Of a stretch of 64,000 nucleotides of DNA, positions 1 to 13,600 are shown piece by piece. The stretch is from the NCBI GenBank assembly GCA_024364735.1, contig JAGFNQ010001610.1:124001-188000 (forward strand), in the 5' to 3' direction. The translations under genes and the position numbers were made by a program. Under the pieces are notes generated by a model. That model saw nothing but the letters and a program-made list of their open reading frames with translations, did no database searches and was not told where the DNA came from. Source of the stretch: Boesenbergia rotunda (lineage: Eukaryota; Streptophyta; Magnoliopsida; Zingiberales; Zingiberaceae). How positions within the stretch are numbered: position 1 is the first letter of the stretch; each line of letters opens with the position of its first letter.

Positions 1-221
1 AGAATCACTTCGTGATTATGTTAAGATACTCTTGAGTGGTAGAGTATCTCTATTTCCTTGCTATGGAGTTAACCTTAGAGGTTTTTGAACCTTGAGTGGA
101 GGAATTGAAGAGTTTGGGGTTTCGAGTCGATGGTCGATTGACTCGCTCGTCGCTACGCTATTTTATGAGGGATTTTGACTCATAGATTGAGCGTATTTGA
201 CTGGATCATCTTGATGGGACA

Positions 222-3200
222 TTGGGATGTACGACCGACAAGAGTGCAGAGGATGTGAAGTTAGTTGTGCCCTTACCTTACGAAAAAGTATTGGACATTA
301 ACCAGAAGGTCAAAGGATGTCCACTGGTGTTCGGTGGTGATATCCCCACCGTGAACCCACTAGTTTCGAGATGGTGTATTTCAACGTCATCCTTGGCATG
401 GACTGGCTTACAGCGTATCATGGCACCCTGGATTGTCGGACGAGGGTGGTCATATTTTTGGCCTCTGGACCAACCCTTGTGGGATTTCACTGGCATCCGA
501 GATGACAGCATATCTGTTATTTTTGTGCTCCAGGCACAGAGGTTGTTATCACTGGGCTGCCAGGGTTATCTGTTATCGATGATTAGCGTGGATGACAGCA
601 GTAGTTCCTCACTTCCGGATATTCCAATAGTTCGGGAGTTCCCAGATGTCTTTCCAGAGGAGCTACCAGGTCTTCCTCCCAGGAGACAAATAGAGTTCAC
701 GATAGAGCTGATTCTGGGGACTGCACCGGCATCTAAGGCTCCTTATCACATGGCACCGAAGGAGTTGGACTAGCTGAAGGTTCAACTCCAGGAGTTATTA
801 GACAGAGGGTTCATCAGATCGAGCGTATCTCCTTGGGGTTCACCGGTTCTATTTGTCAAGAAGAAGGGCGGTTCTTTGAGGTTATGCATTGACTATAGAT
901 AGTTAAATGCAGTAACCATCAAGAACAAGTACCCGTTGCCATGGATAGAGGATTTGTTTGATCAGCTCAGAGACACCTCAGTGTATTCTAAGATTGATCT
1001 GCGGTCCGGATATCATTAGCTGAGAGTTAGAGACTCAGATGTTCAGAAGACAGCTTTCCACACTAGCTATGGGCACTATGAGTTCTTGGTAATGCCATTT
1101 GGGCTTACCAACGCTCCAGCGGTATTCATGGATTTGATGAACCGCATATTCCTGGAGTATCTAGATCAGTTTGAGATTGTCTTCATTGATGACATCTTGA
1201 TCTATTCGCGTTCTGAGGAGGAGCATGCGCAGCATCTTCGCATAGTTTTGGAGACTCTCCGACGGGAGCACTTATTTGTGAAGTACAGCAAATGCGCATT
1301 CTGGCTATCCTCAGTCGATTTTCTGGGGCACGTGGTTTCCAGCCGTGGTATTTCAGTAGACCCCAGAAGATCGAGGCTGTCACCAATTGGGAGCAGCCGA
1401 AGTCAGTTCAGGAGGTTCACAGTTTCTTGGGATTAGTCGGCTACTACCGACGATTTGTTGAAGGCTTCTCGAGCATAGTTATGCCGCTGACACGCCTTAC
1501 TAGGAAAGGCGTGAAGTTCACATGGTCAGAGGCTTGTGAGGCTAGTTTCCAAGAGCTGAAGCAGAGATTAGTGTCGGCACCCGTCCTCGTTCTTCCATCA
1601 GGAGAGGACGGATTTGTGCTTTATACGGATGCACCCTATCAGGGATTGGGCGCCGTTCTGATGCAGCACGGCGGGTAGTGTCTTATACTTCTCGGCAGCT
1701 GAAGGAGCATGAGAAGAACTACCCAATTCACGATTTAGAGTTGACAGCTATTATTTTTGCGCTGAAGATCTGGAGGTATCACCTGTATGGGATCACTTTT
1801 GAGATATTCACTGATCATAAGAGTCTCAAGTATCTTTTCACGCAGAAGGAGCTCAACCTCCGACAGAGGAGGTGGATGGAGTTCCTGAAGGACTACGACT
1901 GTACCATTAGCTACCACCCTGGGAAAGCTAATGTCGTTGTTGACACCTTGAGTAGGAAGTCCAGAGGGGTACTGGCCTACCAACGAATTCTGGTTACCGA
2001 GATTGTCCAGAGTTTCTCAGAGTTGGGTCTAGAGGAGCAGGGTCAGACTGAGAAGGGTATTCTGGCGACCATTGTTGCTCAGTCTTCCATCCGGATGAGG
2101 ATCAGAGAGGCTCAGGCGAGCGATCAGCATCTGCAGTTTCTCGGCAGTCGAGCAGCCACAGAGCAGCAGTCTGATTTTACGCGGGACGACGTAGGTGTCT
2201 TGTATTTCCGCGGGAGACTTTGCGTACCCGAGGCACACCCTGTTATGGAGGAGCTATTACAGGAGGCACATCGCTCCCGATTTGCTATCCATCCGGGTGT
2301 CACCCGCATGTATCGAGATCTGAGACGTTCCTATTGGTGGAACGGAATGAAGTGGGATATCGCTGATTTCGTAGCCCGATGCCTGGTATGCCAGCAGGTT
2401 AAGGCAGAGAACCAGAGACCTGTTGGGCTACTTCAGAGTATTCCATTCCCGAGTGGAAGTGGGATCACATTACTATGGATTTCGTGGTGGGACTGCCTAG
2501 GACCGGATGAGGCCTTGACGCGATTTGGGTGATTGTTGATCGATTGACCAAATCCGCGCACTTTCTAGCTATTCGGAGGACCGATTCATCGGATAGATTA
2601 GCAGAGTTGTATTACAGAGAGATCATCAGATTGCACGACATACCGTTGAGTATCATCTCCGACCGAGATCCATGCTTCACCTCACGCTTCTGGCAGAGTC
2701 TGCAGAAGGCCATGGGTACCGAGCTTAGATTTAGTACCGCCTTCCATCCGCAGACCGATGGTCAGTCAGAGTGTACTATCCAGACCTTGGAGGACTTACT
2801 GCGAGCCTGTGTTATGGATTTCGGAGGCAATTGGGAGGATCATCTGCATCTTGTCGAGTTCGCCAACAACAACAGCTATCATGCGGCTATCCAGATGGCA
2901 CCGTAGGAGGCGTTGTATGGTAGGCCTTGTCGGACACCCATCCTCTGGGAGGAGGTTGGGGAATCCCAGCTGTTAGAACCTCAGAGAGCTCAGCACGAGG
3001 CAGAGTTAGTCCGTACAATTAGACGCAGGATATCTGAGGCGCAGGATCGTCAGAAGAGCTATGTTGACCAGAGACGGAGACCTCTGGAGTTCTCCATAGG
3101 TGATCATGTGTTTCTGCGAGTTTCACCCATGAAGGGGTGAAACGATTCGATATTCGAGGTAAGCTTACTCCGCGTTACATCGGCCCGTTCCATATTCTGG

Positions 3201-3512
3201 AGAGGGTCGGGATAGTGGCTTATCGTTTGCTCTTCCACCATCCATTACCGGCGTACATGGTGTACTCCACGTATCGATGCTGAGGAGATACGTACCAGAT
3301 CCTTCCCACGTGTCGTCGGATGTCTCGGTTCCACTTTAGCCTGACGCGACTTACGAGGAGGTTCCTGTACGATTTTGGGTTATCGAGAGCGTTAGTTGCA
3401 GAATAAGACGATCCGGCTGGTTAAAGTCGGATGGCAGCATCACTCAGATGAGGAGGCTACCTGGGAGCTTGAGGATGTCATCCGAGCTCGCTACCCCCAC
3501 CTGTTCACTTGA
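222..3512 (+). pseudogene. Decayed Ty3/gypsy pol (PR-RT-RH-IN-chromodomain)
   Basis: Remnant of the polyprotein that copies and integrates the element. Visible in order: protease end with ILGMDWL near 390-410; reverse transcriptase with the catalytic FIDDILIYS near 1182-1210; RNase H with YTDAP near 1620 and TDHKSLKY near 1815; integrase zinc region with CLVCQQVK near 2380; integrase core with SDRDPCF near 2660 and HPQTDGQSE near 2745; chromodomain WELEDVIRARYP ending at the stop at 3510-3512. In-frame stops occur near 773, 900 and 1018 (the latter two where Q is expected), near 1677 and near 2905. Frame changes occur near 1370, 2460 and 3135. It cannot make a full polyprotein. Confidence 0.85.
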
Positions 3513-3610
3513 GGTATGTATGATTGGTTACTGTTCAGTATTTATATCAGCATACCTCTTGATAGTGTTTACTATAGTTAATACAAAATTTAGGGACCAA
3601 ATTTTTATTA

Positions 3611-3621
3611 GTGGGGGAGGA
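3611..3621 (+). other. Polypurine tract of the Tekay-like element
   Basis: A purine-rich run (GTGGGGGAGGA) sits immediately before the TG that opens the LTR. This is the expected plus-strand primer position in an LTR retrotransposon and fixes the LTR start at 3622. Confidence 0.8.
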
Positions 3622-6484
3622 TGTTAAATCCGACACTTTTATTCTACTACAGAAAATTTTCAGAAAACACCCTAGGATTTCGGGCTCTTAGACAAAATTT
3701 CGGAGAGGTAAATGGAATACAACTAAATATTTTGAAGGCTAAAGGGGCTTAAAATCCCAAAACCAGGGGCTTGAAGTGGAATCTTATAAAATTAGGGGCG
3801 GAATTGCAAAAAGGCAAACTAGTTGGGCTAAACTGCAAAAAGGCCAACTTAAAATGTCGGTTAGGGTTCAGTGCTCCTCTGCCGCATTCCACTCCACGCC
3901 CGATCGCCTCACTCCTTTTCTCTGCTCCTTCTCCAATCGAACGCCTTCCATCCGTTCATCGGAGCCGACGAGCCCTAGCCGAAACCTGTGTTTAAGGTCG
4001 ACCCGGTGAGGCCCTCTCCACCTACTGCGGATCGCAACTTGGTGCACGCGAGTCTCGGTATGGGTTTCTCCTTCGCCATTTGAAGTCGACGCCGAGGGTG
4101 ATTGTAACCTATGGAGTGACCGGGAGATTTTGGATGCCACAGTGGAATCTAGGGTTGAGCTATTCGTTGGTCGTCGATTAGTGGTCGTGCAACTCTGCGC
4201 CCAAGGCTGAGGGTGAGCTTGCTGGTCCGGCAAAACTTAGGTAAGGGTTCATTTAGGTAATTTGTTTTGGTATAGAGTGGATGAACTCAAGGTGTTGGAT
4301 ACAAGTTGATACGAAGTGATGACAGGTTTGATCCGGGAGATTGAAATTGGAAATCGAGTTTCATTTCCCCTCATTTTCTGCTTGCTGTGTGCTTCGGGCA
4401 AGTTAATCGGAGCTGTGGATTGGGGGAATTTCTACTACCAAATCTAAGGTATGGTTTTTGATTGACTCTTATCATGATGTGGATAATCTATTTGAATCAA
4501 AGTTGTGTTATGGGTTTTAGGGTTGTGATCTTGGTTTTGAACCCAAACCTGGCAGTTGATCTAGCTAGGGTTTAATTGGAGGTTGCTCAGCTTCTTATTG
4601 CAACGTTCCAACTGTTTGAGATTGGTTTTCGAGCGGCTGGGTGTGAGGTAAGCTCAATTCTGTTATGGTTATTGGAATTATGAGTTGATTTCCTAGAAGG
4701 GGAAACTATGGGTTAAATGTAGACTAAACCTAACTTAGAAAACCTAATCCCAAACAAATAAGGATTTAATCATTTAATTAAGTTAATTAAATGAAATACG
4801 ATGATTAAGTTAACCCTAATATGATTTAGGGACTTATTAGCTAGCTACTATCTTTGTAATAGCTAATTAAATATATCCTTGATACAGGAGCTTGATTGGA
4901 TTATTGGCGGGTGGTTCTCTCCTTTGATACGGACTTCACTTAATTGGAGGCGGGTACTTCTTGATTGTATCTGTAGATCCACTTTATCTTTATGCATGGC
5001 TAGTTATTTATGCAGTAGGCTGATATTGACCTTTATCTGCTACCGTTTTGTTATCTTGCTTGATACTTATGCTTGACCTTGGATATGATCTAAATTTTCT
5101 TCTATACAGTCTCGTTTATTTGTTATCTGATTATGTATAGCATTGGTATGAGCATGAGTATGTGGATAGGGATTAACATACCATTGTATGGTTGCATTGG
5201 TTGATTCTAGTCATACTTGCACATGTGTCTGGATATAGTATTGATTGGGTTATGATGCATACATACGACCTGTGCATGATAGGTTGAGTTATGTGTCGAT
5301 GACCTGGTAGGGGTTGCATGTGTTAGTCATGCACCATACCTGCACTGTTGCATGCCGGCGATCAGTGACTCCCTTGTGGTTGAGCCTATCGTCTCCCGGC
5401 ACATGATATGCACACACGACCACTCATGGGTTAGTGGATACCGCTGGGTGTGTGCATTTGCTCTGTACTGCTTCGCTTAACCGCTCATGGGTAGTGGTTT
5501 CGGAGCGTAGTAGCAGGCAGGGATCCCTTCTCTTCCCATAGACCAAAGAAGATGAGAGAGATATCTCCCCCATATATACATGGGGCGGAGTGTTTACTCC
5601 ACCAGCATCATGTCCACTCGGTCACTCAGGAGCAGTGATGGCAGAGTGCGGACAGTGTCACAGCTCTACCCACTTGGCCGACACAATATCGCCTGTCTCG
5701 GTGGCTTGACTGGTGTTAGGGGGTGACCATGACATTGCATCATGTCCATATGATGCATTTGTGCATTGATTGTGTTTGCTGCATTTATTTACTGCACTTG
5801 TTTGACATGCACATACAGGATGTTCTTTTGGTATGGTTTGTTAACCCTGTACTTGCTCGTATGGTACGAGTCCTATGATGATCATGATAGACTGATTTCT
5901 GGTATGTACAGTCCTTTATTATTTCAGTTATGCATACTTCTGATATTATTATGGAGACTGTATCCCGTTGTTTCTGTATAGCTGATTTAGCTAGTTTGCT
6001 TCCATGCATATCTTTCTATATACCCGCGGAGTTCACTTGGGCTCACCACCTGCCGTAATATTTTTATTTCAGTTTGATAGCTCGCCGGAGGAGCCCAGTT
6101 GCTGGTCCTGGTCCCTACGACTCCGTTGTTGGGCGCTTCCGCATTGTTTTCCTTTTTATAGCATTTTCATGCGTTGTATTCGTTTTTCATATACCGTGGG
6201 ATTGTATTGGATTTATTCTTGCGGTATTGTATTTTTGAGTCCTTTGTTGGACTATATGTTGGTTGTTTTGCTGCGCGTCTGCCCTGGGGCAACTCAGCTG
6301 AGTTCTATGTTTCAGTATTATGGTGTTTCGTTATCTTATGCTTTATATATATATATCTGTTTTGTGGCTTGAGGCCATTTTATATCTGCATGTGTTGTGT
6401 GTATGTGTAAATTGTCCGTCGGACAGGGGAGATGCTGTCCGATTTTATATTGGATGAACGGCTTCATTGGTCTCGGGTGTGACA
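3622..6484 (+). repeat. 3' LTR of the Tekay-like chromovirus
   Basis: Begins TGTTAAATCC after the polypurine tract and ends GTGTGACA, giving TG...CA ends. The start and end closely resemble those of the solo LTR at 54341-57707, and long similar blocks are shared, including the part near 5280-5760 and the last 150 bases. It is about 500 bases shorter than that copy, partly because it has one unit of a roughly 81-bp repeat where the other copy has at least three. Small open frames inside it do not look like genes. Confidence 0.85.
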
Positions 6485-7624
6485 TCACTCGAGCCAGCTT
6501 GAAGATAATAATGGTACAACGGCAAAACGACTTTTCAATTTTTCAAACATTTAAGGATCAAGTCCCAACTTCGATAAATTAACAGATGAATTTTTTTAAT
6601 GGATGATTGACCTAAAAATGCTAATTTGATAGATCGTTCGCTATGGACACTTTTTGATATATCTTGATAATCGATAAAAAAATTTTATGAGACTGAATCG
6701 ATCACTCTCAAGATTAATCAGCGTAAATTAAAAACCGGATATCGATCTGGATCGCAAGAGGGATTCTCCTTTCGGGAATGCAACTCTTAATTTACTCGAT
6801 TTGAAAGTCTGATCTTACAAATGTATCATGAGATTTTCCTTTCGGGAATGCAACTCTTAAATCGAACTCACACATGTATCATGTAGCAGTGAGTCTGTAA
6901 TCTACTTTTTAAAGTTAAGAGAATAAAAGGTTGGTGGACAATTCAAGTTGAAGGAGCAAGGATAATGGCAGATATACAAGATACGTTGTCATATTAGTTA
7001 GACAGTTCTACGAGTGCCAACCATGGAGGATACTAAAATCACCTAAAGCCTGATAGTTGAGCCACCACTGTTCTTGCAAGATACAATCTAATGTTAAAAT
7101 ATTTTCTAATTTCCTTCTAGACTGCAAAACTTTGTGAATGCCAACCAAGCATTGAAATCTATAAACAAGATTATCATTTCAGGTATGATCATAATTTATC
7201 ATTGGGCTTTATCTCAATTCATAGATAAAGCTCATCATAAGTTATCTAATTCAGTGACACTATTAAGTGGTGCAATTAGTAGATATTTTATTCCATTCTC
7301 AACAATCTGTATGTTGTGAAATGCAGTTTGGAAATCTTCAGTTTGGAAATCTGTATGATATTCAGAAATAAAAACAATCAGCGTATGTATTATATAAGCA
7401 AGATGCAATTTTCCAATCTGGTCATGCAGATGGGAACCATTTTTATTACTTTATTTTTTCCTTGTGTAAAACAATATATCATGTCATCTCCTCAAGCATT
7501 TCCAACCAGTCCAAACGTGGATACCCAGGACCACAAGTGCAGAGAAAATATAGAACTGGAGTAACTTGAAATAAGTTCTACAAAGAAAAAGCAAATTATG
7601 TTCAACTTGAAACAACCTCAAGAT
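6485..7624. other. Intergenic AT-rich stretch with a 28-bp direct repeat
   Basis: No gene seen. It holds the far flank of the LTR and, on the minus strand, the 3' UTR of the carboxyltransferase gene. A near-identical 28-bp block ending GGGAATGCAACTCTTAA occurs at 6763-6790 and 6833-6860, 70 bases apart, suggesting a small tandem duplication. I could not fix the polyadenylation site. Confidence 0.6.
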
Positions 7625-10600
7625 TTAAGCATTACCAGCGTATGCTGGTTCTTGGGCAGACGATCCCAGCGAAGAAGCAACTTTATTCTTCAAATCAGTC
7701 AGATCCATCACGGCAGAAATTTCTTCCTTTATCTCCCTCTCCAATTGCTCTATTTTTTCTCCATTAGAACCACTTGCGATCTCTGCCTTCAGTTCGTCTA
7801 TCTTGCTCCTTAGACCAGCTTTCTCTACTGCTGCCTCTATTTCCTTCCTCACCAACTCGTCAACCACGGTCAACTCCTCTTCTAAGCCTGGTGGCGCTAT
7901 TGGTGATTTCAACTTGCCCAAACCCACCACCTCAAGATTCACAGATTTTAGCATCTCTTTTAGCTCTTCCTTTGCTGCCTCCACTGCTTCAATCTGATCT
8001 GCATCTAACAGTGTTCCGCTAGCCACCAGGACACGCGCAGTTCTCAAGACTTCCATCTTGGTCTTCAACTTATCCAGGAGTTTCTCATTGATCACTTCCT
8101 TCAGTTTCTCTACCTTCTCATTCTGGTTCTGTGACCTTCTCTCTTCAGGTATCTGATTTTCTAATTTGTTGACCTTTGATAGCACTTCAAGCTTCTGTTT
8201 CAGTTGCAGGAATGACTCAGGATGGTCAAACTTTTGTCTAAATTCTTGAACCAGTCTATCAACCCTTTCTTTTAAAGTTGGATCAACAATTTGAGAAGGA
8301 GATTTGGATAATTCATTTCTAAGATTCTCCAACTCCTCTTGTAGCCCCAAAGAAATGAAAGCATTTGTCATTTCCTGGTCTACATCTTCCCTCACTTGTT
8401 CAATTCCTGCACCAGAGATAGGCAAATCAGCTGAAAGTGAAGAAATCTTCACCTCCTCCACACTACTTTCGACTGGTATCAACTTTGTGTCCTTCTTCTT
8501 CATACGTCTCTTTTTTACTGAGTCCGCCGGTTGACTTTCAGTAAATCCCCCAAGTATCCGATACTTCATGTATCGCTGGTGAAGTAAGCTATCAGTGTCC
8601 AGTTCAGAGAGCTCCTGAATTAATAACATTGTCATTATGGATTCTAAAATAAAATAATGAACACTAAAATACTATAAAGTGCTATGTGCAAAAAGGTGCT
8701 AGTTTATGAAACAGAATGAAAAAGAAACCCATATAAGTAGGTAGTCGTAAAGAGAGATGAATAAGTGAAGATGACATTTTCAATGCATTTCTCATGTAAT
8801 CATTGATTACATCACACAGATTCATAAATATAGACCTCCATGGCTTTCATGACAGCTAACTTGATTTGTTGGGAAGTCCAAGTTGGATCCAAGTGTGCAC
8901 CACCTAGTGGTTCCTGAATAACATGAAAGATCACAAGAGTAAATATATGCAGGAAATTGTACTAGCCGATGAATTCACCACAAAAAGCTGACTGGATAAA
9001 ACCATATTGCTCAAGAATGATACCAAAAACAAAATAACAAAATTATGCCTACGCATACAATTTAGCTCACAGCATAGGTTACATGAAGATCCATAGCCTA
9101 TTAGATCAGTGAGGTCACCAACTTAACCAATTTAGCTCACAGCATAGGTTAAATGATGATCCATGGCATGTAAGATAAATTAGGTCACAGACTTCACAGA
9201 AGAAATAGACTCATTTATATTTCACTCTTGATTACTTTTGGCATTCACCTGGAACCGAGCTACACACTTGACACGAGGGCAGCAAGATTAGATTGGCCTA
9301 GCACAATCAAACATGGGGATTGACGAAGCTATAGCTAAAACTTACAGATACTAGCATGTTTTCAACAAACATCATGCTCTTGCACCATCCAACATATAAA
9401 CACTGAGTGTTGACTATGTTAATATCACAGAAAAAATGAATAGGCCAATATCTTCTCACAAAATTTGTATTAGGCCAAGACAAACTGATGAACATCGTAG
9501 GTCAAAATGATAAATAGTAAATTGTTTGGGGATAATTCCCAAACTAAACTTGGCAGTTGGAACTATATGAAAGAAAAGGGGTGTTTAATTGATTATAGCT
9601 AAAATGAAAACCCGTGTTGATTCTAAATAGAAAACGTAGCAAAATTTTACTTACTGGAATAATCCCATCAGCAATCTTCAATCTGCGCAGTGACTTGGGT
9701 GTGATTCTTAGTCTCTCAGCTGCCTGAAAAAAGTTATAAAAAATGGTCAAACTGAAAAAACATCTTATTCTATCGAATAGCTATGCACTAAAAACAATAT
9801 ACCTTAGGAGCCGCTTGAGAGTTTTTCCACAAAATTGCGGCACAAGCCTCGGGGCTGCTCAATATAGACTACTTGTAATGAATATATTGCAAAAGAGAAA
9901 ATGAACCAAAATATACTAATGTAAATGAAAGAAAGAATGTGTGTGTGTGGTGTGTGTATACGGGTTTGTTACCCTGGTGGGTGACACGCGCGCACCCAGG
10001 GTGGGGGCGCCTCACATGCAGTGAGGTGCCTCAAGTGAATGGAGGCGCTGAGTGAGGCGCCCGCCCTGGCCGCGCATGCACGTCACCCAGGGTAACAATC
10101 CTATATATATATATATATGGGGAAATGTATAACAAATGGGAACATCTAAAAGGCATTTAATGTGCAACAAATACATGGATAAGCTGTCATTATAAACATT
10201 ATTATCAGTAAACCGAGAACCATCATTATATTTAGGAACAGAAGATGGTAGTTTGGTTTTAATAGCCAATCTTTGGGGCCTCAACTAAACAGTAAGTTAA
10301 GTTTGCAAGGCTAATTCTCTTTAGTTGTGATGGAGAATTAGAAATGAAATTTCCAGCAGATGAAAGAAAATAAAAGATCACCTGGCGACATAAAAGACAG
10401 AATTTTCCAACATCAATAGCTTGTTACCACAGCAAATAGCAAGAGCGCCACCAGATCCACCTTCACCAATCACAATAGATACCATTGGAACCTTTAGGCC
10501 AAACATTTCCCTTAAATTGAAGGCAATTGCCTCACCCTGGATTATTAAAAAAAATCATACACTTAGCTATTGATAGTCCGAAGAGTATAAAACACATTAG

Positions 10601-13600
10601 AGCTTGCGAGAAAATAAGTATCATACCTGGCCAAGTTCTTCAGATTTAAGGTCAGCGAATGCACCAGGTGTGTCAACAAATGTGATGATTGGAAATCCGT
10701 GGTGATCAGCATACCTCATCATGCGCAAGGCCTTCCGGTATCTGCAATATAACATGCAACTTTCACCGGTGATTGTTTGTAAGCTATGCAAAATATTACT
10801 TTAATCTAGCTATGCTCTCAACATATTTAGCATATGACCAACCTACAAACATAAAAACATACGATATAAAAATTATTTTTTAAATCTACAATTTAAAAGG
10901 AGATGTATTTTTGGATGTGTTGAATTTATGTCTTATTTATTTCTAGAGTTTTACAAAATTACCAAGGTAAAAGTCATCAAAGAAGTAAGATCCAACATAA
11001 AGAAGGAAAGCTACAAAATCAAGAATACTCATCAATTCATTACCCATGTGGAGTTGGCATTCCAAAATTCCGTTTAATATTTTCTTTAGTGTTCCTGCCT
11101 TTCTGGTGACCAATAAACATGTAGGTCTTTCCATCTATACTTCCCAGACCTGTAACAATGGCAGGATCATCATAACCTGCACGGTTACCATGGAGCTCAA
11201 CCCACTGCATGAGATAAAATAATGGTGAGCAAAAGCAGCAATTTTAAGTCATAACAAAAAAAAAACTCAATGCATGATAATACCTTATCAGTGATGTTCA
11301 AAACATGATCAAGGAATGTAGGTCTATTGGGATGACGAGCCATATGCAGCCTTTGAATTGGAGTAAGTTTTGAGTATAAATCTTTCACGGCCTGAAATTT
11401 TCCAACATAAGACATGACATCTTATTAAAGAAAATCCTTTTGTTTTTCTTGTATAAGTAAGCAAGGACTGACGATCTCTTTTAGCATTCACAAACCAAAT
11501 GAAATATGCATTTAACAATTTAGATTACAGATGGATGTCAATACATGGCAAGCACATTTAATTTTTCTGTAGATGATATTTTCCAAAAGTCCACCATATG
11601 GCATCACATGTTAATGGATAGATCAACAATGTAAAAGCACAAAAACACACAAGATCAGAATACAGGCAAGATAATATTAGGTATTCATCAAGAGAAGAAA
11701 AGAACATCGATCTTCTAGGATATTGGAGAAAAGAGGATAAAAGAGAGATTATCTGAACATGGTTTAAAATCTCGATGCTCAGCATGCTCGAGTGTCTTCC
11801 ACAATCCTTCATGATCGCCTTCTTTGAGAGTATGAATCCATCCTCAAAGCATCGTTCACAACCACCTTCTTTGCAAAAGAGGATTCATCCATGGCTGTCG
11901 GATCTTCCACTAAGGCAGATTCGATCCTCTTCATATGAAGCTAGGGTAGTTGCACTCCATGGCTTCTTTAAGATCCATCTGATCCTCTTCATCCAAAGCA
12001 AACAAGGTCAAACCCAATCCATGGCTATTTGATGATCCATCTGAAGCTAGGGCAGATCAGATCATTGCTGTTGGGTCTTCTCCCTTTCATCCTTCTCAGA
12101 CCAACTCCATATCGAAAATACTTGCAATTATGACATGATGACTTCTCCAAATACCACTCTGAACATAATTCAAACTACACTGAACGCATTGCTAAGTGGA
12201 CCCCAAAAGAGCATTCACATGATCCTCAACAGAAACTCATACTAAAACAAATCACAACTATGACATACAACTCTAAATATAATTCATACTACATTAAGTG
12301 CATTACTACATGGATACCAAATGAGCATTCACATGGCTAGTGAGCACATAACATCACTTCACTCTTGGATAAGAGTAACTGTGCTAAAGAAAAAGCAATC
12401 CTTGGTCTGTTATAGAAAAGCTCATAGAAGCAGTTTTTTCTGCAAGGAAGAAGAAACAAGTAATTATTGGGAAGGGGTGAATAGTGCATCTAGAAAAAGG
12501 AAACATAATGTTGAAAAGGGGTATGATGGTCTCTACGGGAATGGAGAGGAGGGTGACTTTGCAGGAACAGAGAATAGGGGGGCTTTGTTACTAAGGGAAC
12601 TCAAATGGAGAGGTTTAGGGGACTCGCCCAAATGGGGAGGGAGTTTCTACACATTCCTTTTCAAAAGGGAAAGAAGCTGAGTGATTTTGAAACTAGCAGA
12701 AAATAGAGGGCTTGTTTTACATTTTTGATACTGAGAAGGAGAAGAGAACATCAATATATATATTTGTGGAGAGAAAAAAAAAGTGTCAAGAGAACATCAA
12801 TCTTCTTGGATTCTTTGAGAGATCTTCTTACGTGTGTGTGTGCGTGTCTATATATATAGCTAACTCAATATATCAGGTCTCAAAGGCCTTATATTTGGGG
12901 TTGTGGACCACTCTAACATAAGTCCATTAGAAAATAAAGCAACTCAATCTCTTGGCCCTTCTCTGATTGTTTCCATATTAAAAATTAATTATAACTATGA
13001 CATGAAAACATCTAATAAAATACAAATTTTTGTTAAGATAACATTAAATCCAATGAAAGAGAGCCTTGGCACAACGGTAAGATTGATGTCCTGTAACGTA
13101 GAGGTCGGGGGTTCAAGTCTCTTAAGCAAGCTCTTGCAAAGTTGGGAAAGGTTGAGTACAATAGACCCTTTATCGCGACCCCGCATTTGCGCATGCACCA
13201 GGCTGCCCTTTATAACATTAAATCCAATCATCAACAAGTTGTGTTTGTCTCAAGTAATTGGGTTTGCTACATGAATCTCATCCTCCTCCATGGAACTCTA
13301 TGCAAAACTACATTATGACTAGTATTCAAAATATATAAATTATTTTTATTACTGTAATATTTATTACTAATAATTAGTATTTTCTTTGATGACCTTCTAC
13401 CTTTACATATTTCACTCTAACAAATTGTAACTCTTCTACCTATAAAATGATTATTTTTAGCATGTTCATACCATCTTAACCATTTTTCGCATTTTATCAT
13501 TACCTAACTATCTATGTTTTCTATCACTTCATCATCTATTCGAACTGTGAATTATTCATGAGAGTTAGTATTTTTTTATTTTATACATTCTACCAACTCC

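Larger units (their letters stand above)
1..6484 (+). mobile_element. Ty3/gypsy chromovirus (Tekay/Del-like), 3' part
   Basis: This is the 3' half of a Ty3/gypsy LTR retrotransposon whose 5' LTR, gag and start of protease lie left of the window. Domain order is protease end, reverse transcriptase, RNase H, integrase, chromodomain, polypurine tract, 3' LTR. Integrase after RNase H places it in Ty3/gypsy, and the C-terminal chromodomain places it in the chromoviruses. The very long LTR (about 2.9 kb) fits the Tekay/Del lineage. The coding part is broken by several stops and frameshifts, so it is inactive. A related solo LTR lies at 54341-57707. Lineage assignment is from recognised motifs only. 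Confidence 0.85.

Noticed and set aside
3868..4233. Minus-strand 121-aa ORF
   Set aside because: Lies within the Tekay-like LTR, with no conserved motif and no counterpart kept open in the other LTR.
13061..13135. A tRNA gene
   Set aside because: Box-like motifs are present but the body continues into the Au SINE tail and is flanked by target repeats; no good tRNA fold was evident.
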